64,000 nucleotides of DNA from assembly GCF_004664715.2 (NCBI RefSeq), contig NC_051070.1, positions 48,359,956-48,423,955 of the forward strand. The letters run 5' to 3'. This document shows positions 44,426-53,662 of the stretch, one piece after another. The DNA comes from Peromyscus leucopus. Its lineage: Eukaryota; Chordata; Mammalia; Rodentia; Cricetidae. A model generated the notes under the pieces. It saw only the letters and a list, made by a program, of their open reading frames with translations, ran no database searches and had not been told where the DNA came from. A program made the position numbers and the translations under genes. Numbering within the stretch: position 1 is the first letter of the stretch; every line of letters starts with the position of its first letter.

Positions 44426-46679
44426 GAACCTTCAAGGGTAGTTCTTGGCCTTTTGGAGCGCAAAAGAAAGTAACACGAGGAGAACTGACTGTGAGCTCAT
44501 TTTGGCAGTCTACTGCTGGTTTGTTTTTTCAAAAAGGAATATTAATATTATAACTAATTATCACGGTTTCATTTTTTTTTTTCTGCCAGGAAAAAGGAAA
44601 GGCACAGTCTCAAGACTATATAGAATTCTTCAAATTCAATGCATCTAATTTTATATAAAAAATTCGCCAAACTTGTCCTAATCTTTCTCATTTTATTAGG
44701 GTCATTTTGTCACAAACTGATTCATAGACTAGTGTTCTGGAACATTAGAGGAACGTCTGTAACACGTCCAAGATAGTAACATTTATAATCTTCAGAGAAA
44801 TCCATGTTGATAGTTTTAGCTGCATTGCAAAACTCAAAAGATCTCAGTCAGACACCATGATTTATTGACTCATCCAGGCACTGGGTGAAAACAAAAGACC
44901 CAATCCCTGCCCTTGAAAGCTAATGAATACAACATGCCCTGATGGCTTACAGATATTTACTGACAAATATTTACAGATACATTACAAAGAGAATACTTGC
45001 GTACTGAGAGCATGTGATGGGAGTGCCCAGAAAAGGGCGGTGTTCATCAGGGAATATTTTGCCTATTTTTTTTTTTTTTTAAGAAGAAATGAAGGCAGAG
45101 GGGTTAGAGAACACCGAGGTAAATAAATGTAAATAAGGCCAGATTCTGCTGACCTTGGGGTCAAATGCCTGTTCTTATTTGATTGTGGTCTCCATGTGTT
45201 TTTCATTGAATTTTCAATCAGGAGACTGATGGGAGGACTTGCTGGCCATGGATGACCGGATTTGGTGTCAGGATTCCTCTTGTCCAGTCACCTTTGGGCA
45301 GAGGGGACCATGAAGCCCGACGTGACTTTGGGTTTCTACCCAGAGAGAATTCTTGGTGTTTTCCAGTATACAATTACTATAAAGATAGTGATTCCAAAGG
45401 AAATTGGATGTAGGACCTCCCTGTGGATAATGAGCCCTGAAGATGTTGAAGTCCTTTATGCCCGCCCCCCATGCCTTAAATTCTCTCTAGATTCCCTGTA
45501 ATACCTAATTCGATGTATGAGAGGTTCCCATAGTATATTGTCTTAGGAAGGATGACAAGGAAAACATCTGCACATCTTTGATAGAATTTTTTATGAATGT
45601 TTTTTAGTTCTTAAATAACGAGGATGCAGGACTGGTAGATGCCAAGTTTGAAGATAGGGAGAGTCCACTGTTTACTATAGACAGTCCATAGAAACCAAAG
45701 GTGAGATCTTGGAACACCAGAGCCTGGGTACGGACTCAGTCAAAGGATCTTCTAGGTGCTCCGCAGCATCGTTGTGAGTCCATTTAGCAATGAAACAGCA
45801 ATGTCCAGATGAAGTAACACAGCCACTCCTAACAGACTATTATATGTGTGGAAGGGGAGGACTCTGCTTTCAGAAGAAATAAACAGGGTATTGAACAAAA
45901 GAGACATGCCTATGCTTTTGAGGAAACAGGGAAGCAGTTGACAGCCACCTGGAAGGACTGGTTACATTTCCCGATTTTTAGAAATATTCAAGATTAGTTT
46001 CAAGAGTCAAGTATTCCCTTCAGCTTGAAGGAAAAACTTTTTTTTTTTTTTTCAGACATTTTTTTGTTTCGCTTTCTGAACTCATTTCAGCTGCCTCAAC
46101 TCAAGAGATCCCCTGCTCTGCTCGATGCTTAAGCGTGCCACGTGGCAAAAACTTTTTTTATGTGCAGAGAAATCATCTAAAACTTTAGAGATGGACCAGC
46201 AAATAGCAACCTGTGACTCTGTGCCATGCAGTCATTACACGCAGGACGCTGTGGATGCTGAGACACCGGAATGGAGAGGACTTGGTACCAATCTCACAGA
46301 GTTTGAAGGTTAGAAATCTGTACAAGACACAAGAGGCTGCAACGACCGGGCTAGTGTGTCAGGAGGACTTGCGTATTTATTCAAAGCAAAGCATAGACTC
46401 ATTGCCATTGTTTCCCTTAGGAAAGGATTGGGTTTCTTGCTTGTTTGTTTAAAAGAAGCTACTTATGCCCAGTGTGGTGGGTGTATTCTCACAATTCTTG
46501 TTCTGAACTGGGTTTGTAATCTATGGGAACAACATAGTGTCTCCTAGATTTTCGGCCAAAGGATACTGAGGACTAGGGAAAGTGGGAAGAGTAGGCACAT
46601 GTTTAAATGATGTAAATAAATTTTCATTTATTTTAAGAAATTTCGAAGCCCCTTTGGGTCCTTTTATTAGTGTGTGTGT
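44426..46679. other. Repeat-poor block, 2.2 kb
   Basis: I recognise no SINE, L1 or LTR here, the longest such gap in the intergenic part. Open frames stay under 85 codons and have no domains. Short T runs occur near 44571, 45067 and 46040. Confidence 0.45.
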
Positions 46680-47063
46680 TGGTTAGGTTATTTGACAACT
46701 TGACACAAGCTAGGGTCATCTGGGAGGAAGGCCCCTCCATCGAGAAAATGCCTCCATCAGATTGGCCCGGAGGCAAGTCTGTGGGGGCATTCTCTTGATT
46801 GATGGTTTATGTAGAAGGGCCCAGCCCACCGCAGTCAGTGCCGTGCCTGGGCAGGTGGTCTTGGGGCGTATAAGAAAGCAGGATGAGCAAGCCACGAGTA
46901 GCCAGCCAGTAAGAAGCGTTCCTCCATGGCCTCTGCTTCTGTTCTTGCCTCCAGGTTCCTGCTGACCTCTCTTCATGATGGGTAAGTTGCTGTAAGCTGA
47001 AATCTTTTCTCCCTAAGTTGCTTTTCATCATGGTGTTTATCACAGCAACAGAAAGTAAATTTG
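46680..47063 (+). mobile_element. ERVL-type LTR, sense
   Basis: 'tggttaggttatttgacaacttgacacaagc', 'cagattggcccggaggcaag', 'ctcttgattgatgg', 'agaaagcaggatgagcaagcc', 'atcacagcaacagaaag'. Third copy of the family at 9125 and 37186. Confidence 0.65.
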
Positions 47064-47214
47064 TACATTACCTTTTGAGAAGTGTCTGGTCATTTTGTTT
47101 GCCCATTTATTGAGTGGATTGGTTTCTTGGGTGTTTCAATTTTTTTTTGCATTCTTTTAACAACTAATTAATCCTAGACATTAACAACTTAAATGTCAAG
47201 AGATGCTGGGTAGT

Positions 47215-47725
47215 CAAAGCAATCTTGAATAAAAAGGGAATGCTGGAGGAATCACAGTACATGATTCTAAGTACCACAGAGCCACAGGGGGGAAAAAACC
47301 CACAAAAACATGTAAATCAAAGGAACAGAAGACTCAGAAATTGGTCTATGCAGCAGCAGCTGCAACTATCCCTCCAAAGTACCCAAAGCACACACCGGAG
47401 AAAAGACGGTCTCCAGCTCATGGTGCTGGGAAAACCGGATTCTATATTTAGAAGAATTAAACTTGATCTGTCTTTCACCCTGCCCCCAAATCAGTTCAAA
47501 ATGTAGCAAAGCTCTAAATGTCAGATGCACCAACCTTAAACTGTCAGAAGAGACCAGGAAAAACCCTTCACGATAGACGACTTGGGAAGGATTTTCTGAA
47601 ACCAGCCCTAAGCCCACGGGAAATTAGTGTAAGAACTGACAAGCAAGACTGAACGAAATTAAAATGCTTTCATACCACAAAGGAAGCAACAGAGCAAAGA
47701 GACAGCCCACAGAACAGGGTGAAAA
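47215..47725 (+). repeat. L1 ORF2 3'-region fragment, sense, decayed
   Basis: 'atggtgctgggaaaaccggattctatatttagaagaattaaacttgat', 'ccctgcccccaaatcag', 'caaagctctaaatgtcagatgc', 'cataccacaaaggaagcaacagagc' follow the ORF2 C-terminal coding region. Stops and frameshifts break the frame. Confidence 0.75.
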
Positions 47726-47778
47726 AACTAAGCTTGATGCCTCGAGAGACTGAAGGAGAGCCAGAGGCTGGGGACACA

Positions 47779-47792
47779 CCAGTAGGTGGCGC
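47779..47792 (+). promoter_or_regulatory. CTCF-consensus motif upstream of LRCH1
   Basis: The 14 bases CCAGTAGGTGGCGC fit the CTCF core CCASYAGRKGGCRS at every position. The site lies in non-repeat DNA about 1.4 kb before the LRCH1 ATG, just downstream of an L1 fragment. Orientation is forward, toward LRCH1. Binding is inferred from motif only. Confidence 0.55.
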
Positions 47793-48479
47793 CTGTTTCT
47801 TCCGGGAAGCCGAGTATGATTTACTCTCAGCCTGGAATCTCAGGAATTAAGGGTAGCCCTTTAGTGAAATCCATGCAAGTGACTTAGATCATGTCATACT
47901 TTTAGTGCTGAGCCCATGAAGTCACTAGCTCCGCACTGCTGCCTAGACTATCTCAGGTCACATTGCTGTATGTATGATGAAGTTGTATCATGTCCACATG
48001 TTGCTCCAGCCTCATTTCCCCAAGCCGAGTCACCCCATCCATAGAGACTGCCAAGCCTTGGGTGCAGTCCCAGGAAATTGGCTCTGAAGGTGTGGTAAGG
48101 GAGTAGGGCATTATCAGCTCTTCAGCTGGGTGGCCTTTAGGTGACACAGGTCCTCTGGCCTTTCCATGGCGAGCAAACCCTGGCTTGGGTACCCACTGGA
48201 GGTCACCTGTGGCAGAACATTTGTTCGCAAGCAGACATGTCCGTTCCTATGTCCTACATAGACAAGCAGAAGGTGCACACTGAAAATCTTACAGCATCTA
48301 GGCTTAGGTTTAAGATGTGGCCCTTTGGCGTGTTAGGTCTTTGGCTTTCTAACTCTTGGGGTACTAATTTGGGGCCCAATTAGGGTTTTCCCTCACATGA
48401 CAATGTATTTTATTGTAAAATCATCCTTTCTCAAAGTCCTCCTTCTAGATTTGTCTATTCGCACTTAAGTCTGGCCGCT
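47793..48479. other. Unassigned DNA upstream of LRCH1
   Basis: No repeat recognised between the CTCF motif and the MIR; possible proximal regulatory DNA. Confidence 0.4.
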
Positions 48480-48668
48480 GTGGTCTGCATTGAAGGTGCA
48501 AAACTTGGTGACTGTGGGCTGCGAGTTCGAATTCCCTCCCACTCTTGCAGGGGTGATCTCGGCTCAGTTTCTTAACTTCCTTTGCCAACTGAAGGAAGCA
48601 ATTTTTCCACTCACAGGCTTCCTGGTTTCAATGCGAGAATTTATGTGGTAAGTACCTAAATGCCAGGG
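48480..48668 (+). repeat. MIR SINE, sense, next to the LRCH1 CpG island
   Basis: A degraded MIR: a tRNA-like part with gttcgaattcc near 48526, then the core and tail features 'tttcttaacttcctt' and 'aatgcgagaatttatgtggtaagtac'-type end. It ends about 200 bases before CpG density rises. MIRs predate placental radiation, so this should be shared with other mammals. Confidence 0.6.
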
Positions 48669-49006
48669 GGCGTCAGTGAGGGCAAACGCACAGTGGAAAA
48701 AAATTGCCCTTTGGGGGGACTCTGGGTCAATCAGCCAGAACTGTCTTCTCTGTCACCTTTCAAATCGCATCTCTTGCCTCGCCCCGGTTTTCCCAAATGG
48801 CTTGAAAAAACAAAAACAAAACCCAAAACGAAACAAAACAAAAACCCCGGAGCGGCAGATGTAAACCCCGAGGGGGCCGGGAGTGAAAGTCACCCAGAAC
48901 GCATCCAGTTCTAGCCAGCGTCGGGGGAGGAGCGCCGAGAAGCTGCGGAGGAGGAGCGGCGGGCGGGGGCGCGGACGAGGGCGCGGGCGCGAGCGCGAGC
49001 AGACAC

Positions 49007-49168
49007 ATGCGCGCCGCCGCCACCGCAGCCCTCGGCTTCCCGGGCTGGAAACCTTTGGAGACGAGTGAGCGGCTGCCTCTAGGTCTGCGCTGCCCGCCGC
49101 CCCTCCCGCCGTCCCGCGGCTTGCGAGGGAGCACAACGGGGACTCGGGGCAGCCGGGGAAACCTGTGA
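49007..49168 (+). CDS. Possible upstream ORF in LRCH1 5' leader (53 codons)
   Basis: An ATG at 49007 opens a frame of 53 sense codons closing with TGA at 49166-49168, 37 bases before the LRCH1 ATG. The product would be Ala/Arg/Pro-rich and matches no protein I know. Its context is weak (C at -3, C at +4), so leaky scanning to the strong LRCH1 start is expected. It acts as a uORF only if transcription starts upstream of 49007, which is unknown. A chance reading frame in GC-rich DNA is the alternative. Confidence 0.35.
   Translation: MRAAATAALGFPGWKPLETSERLPLGLRCPPPLPPSRGLRGSTTGTRGSRGNL
49127..49158 (+). promoter_or_regulatory. G-rich tract in LRCH1 5' leader (possible G-quadruplex)
   Basis: Three GGGG runs (49138, 49147 and 49155 regions) with loops of 4 and 5 bases follow a GGG run separated by about 8 bases. 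This is slightly outside the strict four-run, loops-of-seven-or-less rule, but could still fold in RNA close to the start codon. Confidence 0.35.
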
Positions 49169-49202
49169 CCCCCCGCGCAGGAGCGGGGCGGGGGACCGGG
49201 AG

Positions 49203-49213
49203 AAGATGGCGAC
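49203..49213 (+). promoter_or_regulatory. YY1-like motif overlapping the LRCH1 start codon
   Basis: AAGATGGCGAC differs at one base from the YY1 consensus AAGATGGCGGC and contains the initiator ATG. YY1 motifs of this form are known just downstream of start sites and over the ATG of many CpG-island genes. If functional it would suggest the transcription start is not far upstream. Confidence 0.5.
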
Positions 49214-49473
49214 GCCGGGAAGCGAACCCCAAGCTTTCACGCCCGCCCTCTCGGTAACCACCCTGCACCCGCATCTCCACCAGCACCACCAGCACCACCA
49301 GCACCACGGAAGCACGGGAGGCGCGGGCTTCAACCTGCCCTTGAACCGTGGGCTGGAGCGCGCGCTGGAGGAGGCGGCCAATTCTGGGGGCTTGAACCTG
49401 AGCGCAAGGAAGCTGAAGGAGTTTCCCCGGACGGCAGCCCCGGGGCACGACCTCTCGGACACGGTGCAAGCAG
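49206..49473 (+). CDS. LRCH1: LRCH1 first coding exon (residues 1-89, partial gene)
   Basis: This is the N-terminus of a leucine-rich-repeat plus calponin-homology protein. LRCH1 is a cytoplasmic/cortical scaffold reported to bind the Cdc42 exchange factor DOCK8 and restrain leukocyte migration (family knowledge). The exon reads MATPGSEPQAF at its start, then a His/Gln tract (residues 25-34), then FNLPLNRGLERALEEAANSG (42-61) and LSARKLKEFPRTAAPGHDLS (65-84), which match the LRCH1 N-terminus as I recall it; residue 62 onward opens the first leucine-rich repeat. The ATG has A at -3 and G at +4, a strong Kozak context. The exon ends after one base of codon 90 (phase 1) at CAG|GTGAGA. Frame, donor, CpG-island setting and similarity agree. 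Full-length family members are roughly 700-760 residues, so about 88% of the protein lies beyond 64000. The His/Gln tract seems shorter than in human. LRCH2-4 are less likely given the N-terminal residues. Confidence 0.93.
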
Positions 49474-50467
49474 GTGAGACAGGGCCGGGGCTGGCCACGG
49501 GTGTGCGTGACTGTCGCACCTTCCCGCCGGGCCCGAGTGTGCTACGAGGTTGGCTCGGCAGGAGCGGGTTCTGCAATGTGCGCGATGGTTGCAGTGGGCA
49601 CGGTGGCCCGTCCGACCCCGTCGACCGACCGGCGACCGTGGTGCAGGAGCGCAGGGATGCGCCCACCAGCGTTGTCGGGCGCGCGGGAAGTGGGAGATAA
49701 CAGGCAACGGCGAGCTAGTCCAGAACGTGAAGCAGGTCACGGACCTCTCTCCATAGAAGCAGTCTGCGTCCCGGTGGGTGGGGAAGCCCAGACAAAGGTG
49801 GCCGGCCCTCGGCCAGCCCTGTCCTCTCGGCGCAGTGTCGTGGCCCCGGCCACCGCGCCGCGCGACCGTGGCTTGCTGCAGCCGGAGAGGCGGTGCCAGC
49901 CTTGGTTCTGCGCCTGTGCGAGCAGAGCCTGGTGTCTGGCTCTCCGCCCACACATTTCGGTTCCCTCCACCGGGGCTCCCCGGTTCTCACTAACCGGGCC
50001 TTTGCGGGGGCCCTGCAAGGGAAGCGTGGCGTAGTAAATGAAAAGTAATTAAAGTGAGCCTGTTTGCCAGTGTGAGCCCGGCAAGTTGTAACTCGCGCCA
50101 AAGAGCAGCCGGCTTCTTCAAGTTGTGTCATGTGTTGACATATTTCGGAGATGTCTGCTTTCCCGTTGGTAGTCGGAGTTGTGGGAGCGGATCCATAAAC
50201 AGGAAGGAGGGTGGTGGAAGAGGGTTGGGGCCTTGGGATCCGTGCAGATCTGACTTGGTTTCCGACCATCCGGTTCCGCTCTCCGCGGGACGGTTTGTAC
50301 CCCAGCTAGCTAGCGCCTAGCGTTTCCCGGGGCAGTGGGTGCCCCACGTTTGAGCCACTGCCTAGACCTCACGACTGTCATTGCGTCTTCCGAAGGGCAT
50401 CAGGTCTCTAGGGTTCTGGATTACTTGACTCCCATATCAGAGTCTTTCAGCTTCCTCTTATAAAGGA

Positions 50468-50485
50468 AGACTAGGGGGCGGGGCC
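50468..50485 (+). promoter_or_regulatory. GC box with CTCF-like core at the 3' shoulder of the CpG island
   Basis: The stretch actagggggcggggcc contains an Sp1/KLF GC box (gggggcggggcc) and a CTCF-like core that misses the consensus only at its first two positions. It is in intron 1, about 1 kb after exon 1. Confidence 0.35.
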
Positions 50486-50619
50486 GGGGAGCCAGCTGTG
50501 GCTTTCGGAGGCTAGGTTTCTCGTCGATTCCATAAACATTTATCAGGAGGCCTACTGAAGATTTAGATGGAGTTCTGAATTCATTGGAGGCCGGAAGCAC
50601 TCCTCCGGGGTCATTAAAC

Positions 50620-50661
50620 GGTGATATTTGGATTTAAGGAGGTGATATTTGGATTTAAGGA
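50620..50661. repeat. Perfect 21-bp tandem duplication
   Basis: The 21 bases starting ggtgatatttggattta are repeated head to tail without a mismatch (50620-50640, 50641-50661). Confidence 0.95.
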
Positions 50662-51025
50662 TTGTCCGGAATGGGCGAGCAGAGGGGGGAATTCCAGAAC
50701 TTAGTTCTCAGCAGCTGGAGAGGCTCTTGGTAGGACCTCATAGTTACAGCTTCTCAAGTAGAAGTTATTCTAAGAGTCGCCTGAATCATGAACCGTAAAA
50801 ACAATCCTACCTTCTCCTTCCCTTCTGTCATAGTTAGAATGGTTGTGTAGACTGCAGAAAGCGGAGCTAGCTCGACCGATATCAACACGTTTGTGCAGCC
50901 AGCGGCAGGCTTAGAGTTGTTCCAACGCTTCAGTATTGCTGATTACTCCTAAAGTTGGGTAAAGTTGCCGTGTACGCTGTGCTGGCATTTTTTTTTTTTT
51001 TTTTTGAGAATACCAGTGCAAAAGT

Positions 51026-51028
<3 letters not shown>

Positions 51029-51096
<68 letters not shown>
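51029..51096. repeat. (GT)34 microsatellite
   Basis: About 34 uninterrupted GT units, after a T16 run (50990-51005). Confidence 0.97.
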
Positions 51097-51098
<2 letters not shown>

Positions 51099-51479
51099 TA
51101 CAGACTCTATGCGTGGTCAGTGCTTGTAAAGGGTCCTTTCTGTTCTCTCTGGTTCTATATGGCCATGGGTTTTGCAGGTGTTTAATTAGGAGCGTCATAT
51201 ATACTTAATGCTGCTAAGACTCCTAACCAGTTAAAATTAAGAGACTTCTTGTTAATTCCACAGCCTAAAACAATATTATTTCAGGGACGGAAGAGGCAAA
51301 ACTGTGGCAGCTAAATTGGTAGGCACTTAAGGCAATATAATGAAGAGAAAAAAAAAAGGTAGCTGAAGAGTCAGTTGTTATATGTAGAATTTTAATACCC
51401 GTGTTAAGGAATATTTTCTCTGACTCAGGTCAAAAGCTGAGTATAAACACACACATTCCTCTCTGTTCTCCAGAAATAC

Positions 51480-51552
51480 TTAGGCTGGACATAGGGGCTA
51501 TACCTGCAATCCCAGGAGGTGGAGGTCAGTCTGGGTTACAGGGTAATGAGGC
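51480..51552 (+). repeat. B1 fragment
   Basis: 'taggctggacataggggctatacctgcaatcccagg' and 'ggtcagtctgggttacaggg' are a deleted B1. Confidence 0.5.
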
Positions 51553-52036
51553 CCTTGACTCATTCTTCATGCCTCCATGCCCCCACACCCCCCAAAGAAT
51601 ATATGTAATTGAGCATTATTCTTTACGTGTGAGAGCAACAAAGCAAAATAAAGACATTCCGTGGGTGGTGTTGACATTTCCTACACATAGGGAGTTCAGG
51701 GAGTTGATGAACGTTTGGTAATAATAAATTCCACGCAGCTAGTGGTTTCTCCAGGGCTCCAGCCGATTATCTAAGGATGGCATCTGAAGATCTTTAAAAC
51801 TTTTTCATAATTTTTTTTTCTTGGTAGTGGGAAGTAGAGAAAGCCTCTCTCTGTTAATGTGTCCCAGGCCATTTGGTTTGTGTCTTGTAAAATGTCGCTT
51901 TGCCAGCAGCTGCCTCTGCAGACAGGACTGCATGCTTGGGCAACGCAGCACACAGCTGTGAATAGAGATGTAAACTCAGAGTCTGGAGGCCTTGAGCTGC
52001 TCAGTAGAAGTCTAGGCCCGTGTCACCCAAATGCAT

Positions 52037-52140
52037 GTGCTTCAGTAATACAGAAAGCAAAACCAAACACATGGACTTCAGGAATAATACAGAAAACAAA
52101 ACCAAACACATATACTTCAGTAATACAGAAAACAAAACCC
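52037..52140. repeat. Tandem repeat, unit about 36-39 bp, 2.7 copies
   Basis: Units share 'cttcag', 'aatacagaaa(g/a)caaaacc' and 'aaacacat'; boundaries about 52037, 52075 and 52114. Variants differ by a 3-base indel and a few substitutions. Confidence 0.85.
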
Positions 52141-52269
52141 GAACCAAACCAAACAAAAACCCTCCAGCTCTCACTTTGAGGCTGTTCATTGACTTGAATT
52201 TCAGCCAAAATTGGATTTGTTGTGGGAGGGCAGGACGTCTTTCAGTAGGTTTACCGAGAAGGGGGAATG

Positions 52270-52460
52270 GGGACCGTGGCACAGGTGTTAGTATTCTGGC
52301 CCGCCCAGCACCCTGTCTGTCATCTTAGGTAAAGTCCTCTTTAAGAGAAAACCCCTCCCTCCCACCTCTATTCCCAGGAGGTGCGCACCTCCTCACCTCT
52401 TCCCTCTCCCCACCCCTGCTCCCTTCTCCGTTTAATAAAACTTTCCACGCGAGTGTCGCC
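52270..52460 (+). repeat. Possible LTR-like sequence with polyadenylation signal
   Basis: A pyrimidine-rich stretch leads to 'ccgtttaataaaactttcc' with AATAAA at 52433-52438, a layout seen at gammaretrovirus-like LTR R/U5 borders. No ends or duplications found; it could be unique sequence. Confidence 0.3.
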
Positions 52461-53306
52461 TGCATGACGAGTCTTTCCTGCAGCTCCCACTTGCTGTGAC
52501 CGCCACCTGCCTTGTCGGCATGGCGTGTCTGTGGGGTCTCCTCGGCTCCAACCCACCAAGGTCTCTTTCCCTCTGTTTTACAACAGTTATTGTCGTGGCC
52601 CAGATTAGAACTGACGTGGGCTTGGTATCTACATGGGTCACTGTGAAACACTCTGTATCAGGAGCACATGGAGCCTCCTTTCCAGGCGGAGACTGACCCG
52701 GAGAGAAGCCACTAGAATCCACATGGCCCCTTGCTAGTGTTTGTGTCCTGGCCATCTCCTGTTGGGCAGAAGGCCACAGTGGATAGGGCTAGAATTTGCG
52801 AGGCTTCCTGGAGGTTCATTCCATAGACATTCATCCCTTCAACTCATTCCTATGAAGTTTCCACTCTGGTTTGAGGAAGGGATTGGGAGATAAATAAAAC
52901 AAAACAAAAAAAGACAGTTTATCTTCCAGGATGAGTAAGAGGGGTTTTTGGATGCGTGTAATATCTTTGTTTTCTAAACACACAGGCTGATTCACACGGG
53001 CTTGAGGTTGCTTATAGCCAGAGCACATAATGAGCATCACAAATATAAACAGAAGCACAGAATTGGACCTGATAAGAAGAAATACACAAAGGCATGTCAG
53101 CAAAGCACCCCCATCCAGTCTAGTGTTGATTTATCACATAACATCAGTTGAGATGGAGAAGTTCAAAAGTTTACATTTATGACTGATGCAAAGTGGATCG
53201 AAAAGAAAGGAAATCTGACAGTGGCTGGCTGCACAAGGCTCTAGAAAGTCAAAAGAAAACCTTACACAGGCCTTTGGAAACACTCCTTGAAAACTGGTAT
53301 TGTTTA

Positions 53307-53455
53307 GCCAGGCCTGGTGGCACGTGCCTGTCATCCTGGCACTTGAGGGGCGAGGAAGATTAGGAGTTTGGGGTCATCCATTGATACGTAGTGAGTTTGA
53401 GCTACATGGGACCGAGTGGCAGAGCCCATCTTTACCAGTGTCTTACCAAGACTAC
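53307..53455 (+). repeat. Old B1-family SINE
   Basis: 'agccaggcctggtggcacgtgcctgtcatcctggcacttgag' opens it; the right half is strongly diverged. Confidence 0.65.
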
Positions 53456-53504
53456 ATGGGAAATGGAGGGCTTGTCTATCTAACCACGTGGCATAAACCC
53501 TCAC

Positions 53505-53662
53505 TAAGGCTGCTGGGCTTGATGGGACTGGCCTGTGATCCCAGCCACTCAGGGCTGAGCCAGGTGGATCACAGTTTCAAGGTCTGCCCCGTGCTACAAA
53601 ATGAGTTCAAGGCCAGCCCCGGGAACTCAGTAAGAGCTTGTCTCCAAACTGAAAGTAACACA
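53505..53662 (+). repeat. Old B1-family SINE
   Basis: 'gctgggcttgatgggactggcctgtgatcccagccactcag', 'gagttcaaggccagccccgg'. Second old B1 in 360 bases. Confidence 0.65.

Larger units (their letters stand above)
48870..50335 (+). promoter_or_regulatory. LRCH1: CpG island / presumed LRCH1 promoter and 5' UTR
   Basis: CpG density rises abruptly near 48870 and falls after about 50335, spanning the presumed 5' UTR, exon 1 and the start of intron 1. No TATA box is seen close upstream of the ATG, which suggests a dispersed CpG-island promoter. GC boxes include gggcggggg at 48961-48969 and ggggcggggg near 49186-49195. An ATGCGCGC element at 49007 resembles half of an NRF1 site. The transcription start cannot be fixed from sequence; it most likely lies between about 48900 and 49190. 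No repeat is recognised inside the island, which fits a constrained promoter. Both strands are open here in frames coding nothing recognisable, as expected of GC-rich DNA. Confidence 0.85.

Noticed and set aside
47366..47617. Possible gene in the region 47.2-47.7 kb
   Set aside because: The sequence is a decayed L1 ORF2 fragment with stops and frameshifts.
48940..49110. Divergent (bidirectional) promoter for an upstream antisense gene
   Set aside because: CpG islands often fire both ways, but no upstream exon, splice signal or conserved frame is visible here.
48753..49469. 238-codon minus-strand open frame over the LRCH1 promoter and exon 1
   Set aside because: It is the complement of GC-rich DNA, where stop codons are scarce; residues are Arg/Ala/Pro/Val low-complexity (including the reverse of the His/Gln repeat), with no domain. 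A shadow of the real exon.
49474..50034. Plus-strand frame of 186 codons just after exon 1, and read-through of exon 1 to 49700
   Set aside because: A strong splice donor ends the coding part at 49473, and the family's next residues (Asp-Leu-Ser) are not encoded by read-through. The continuation is intron.
49330..50269. Minus-strand frames of 184-207 codons in the CpG island
   Set aside because: Same explanation: high GC content lengthens random frames; no recognisable protein features or splice structure.
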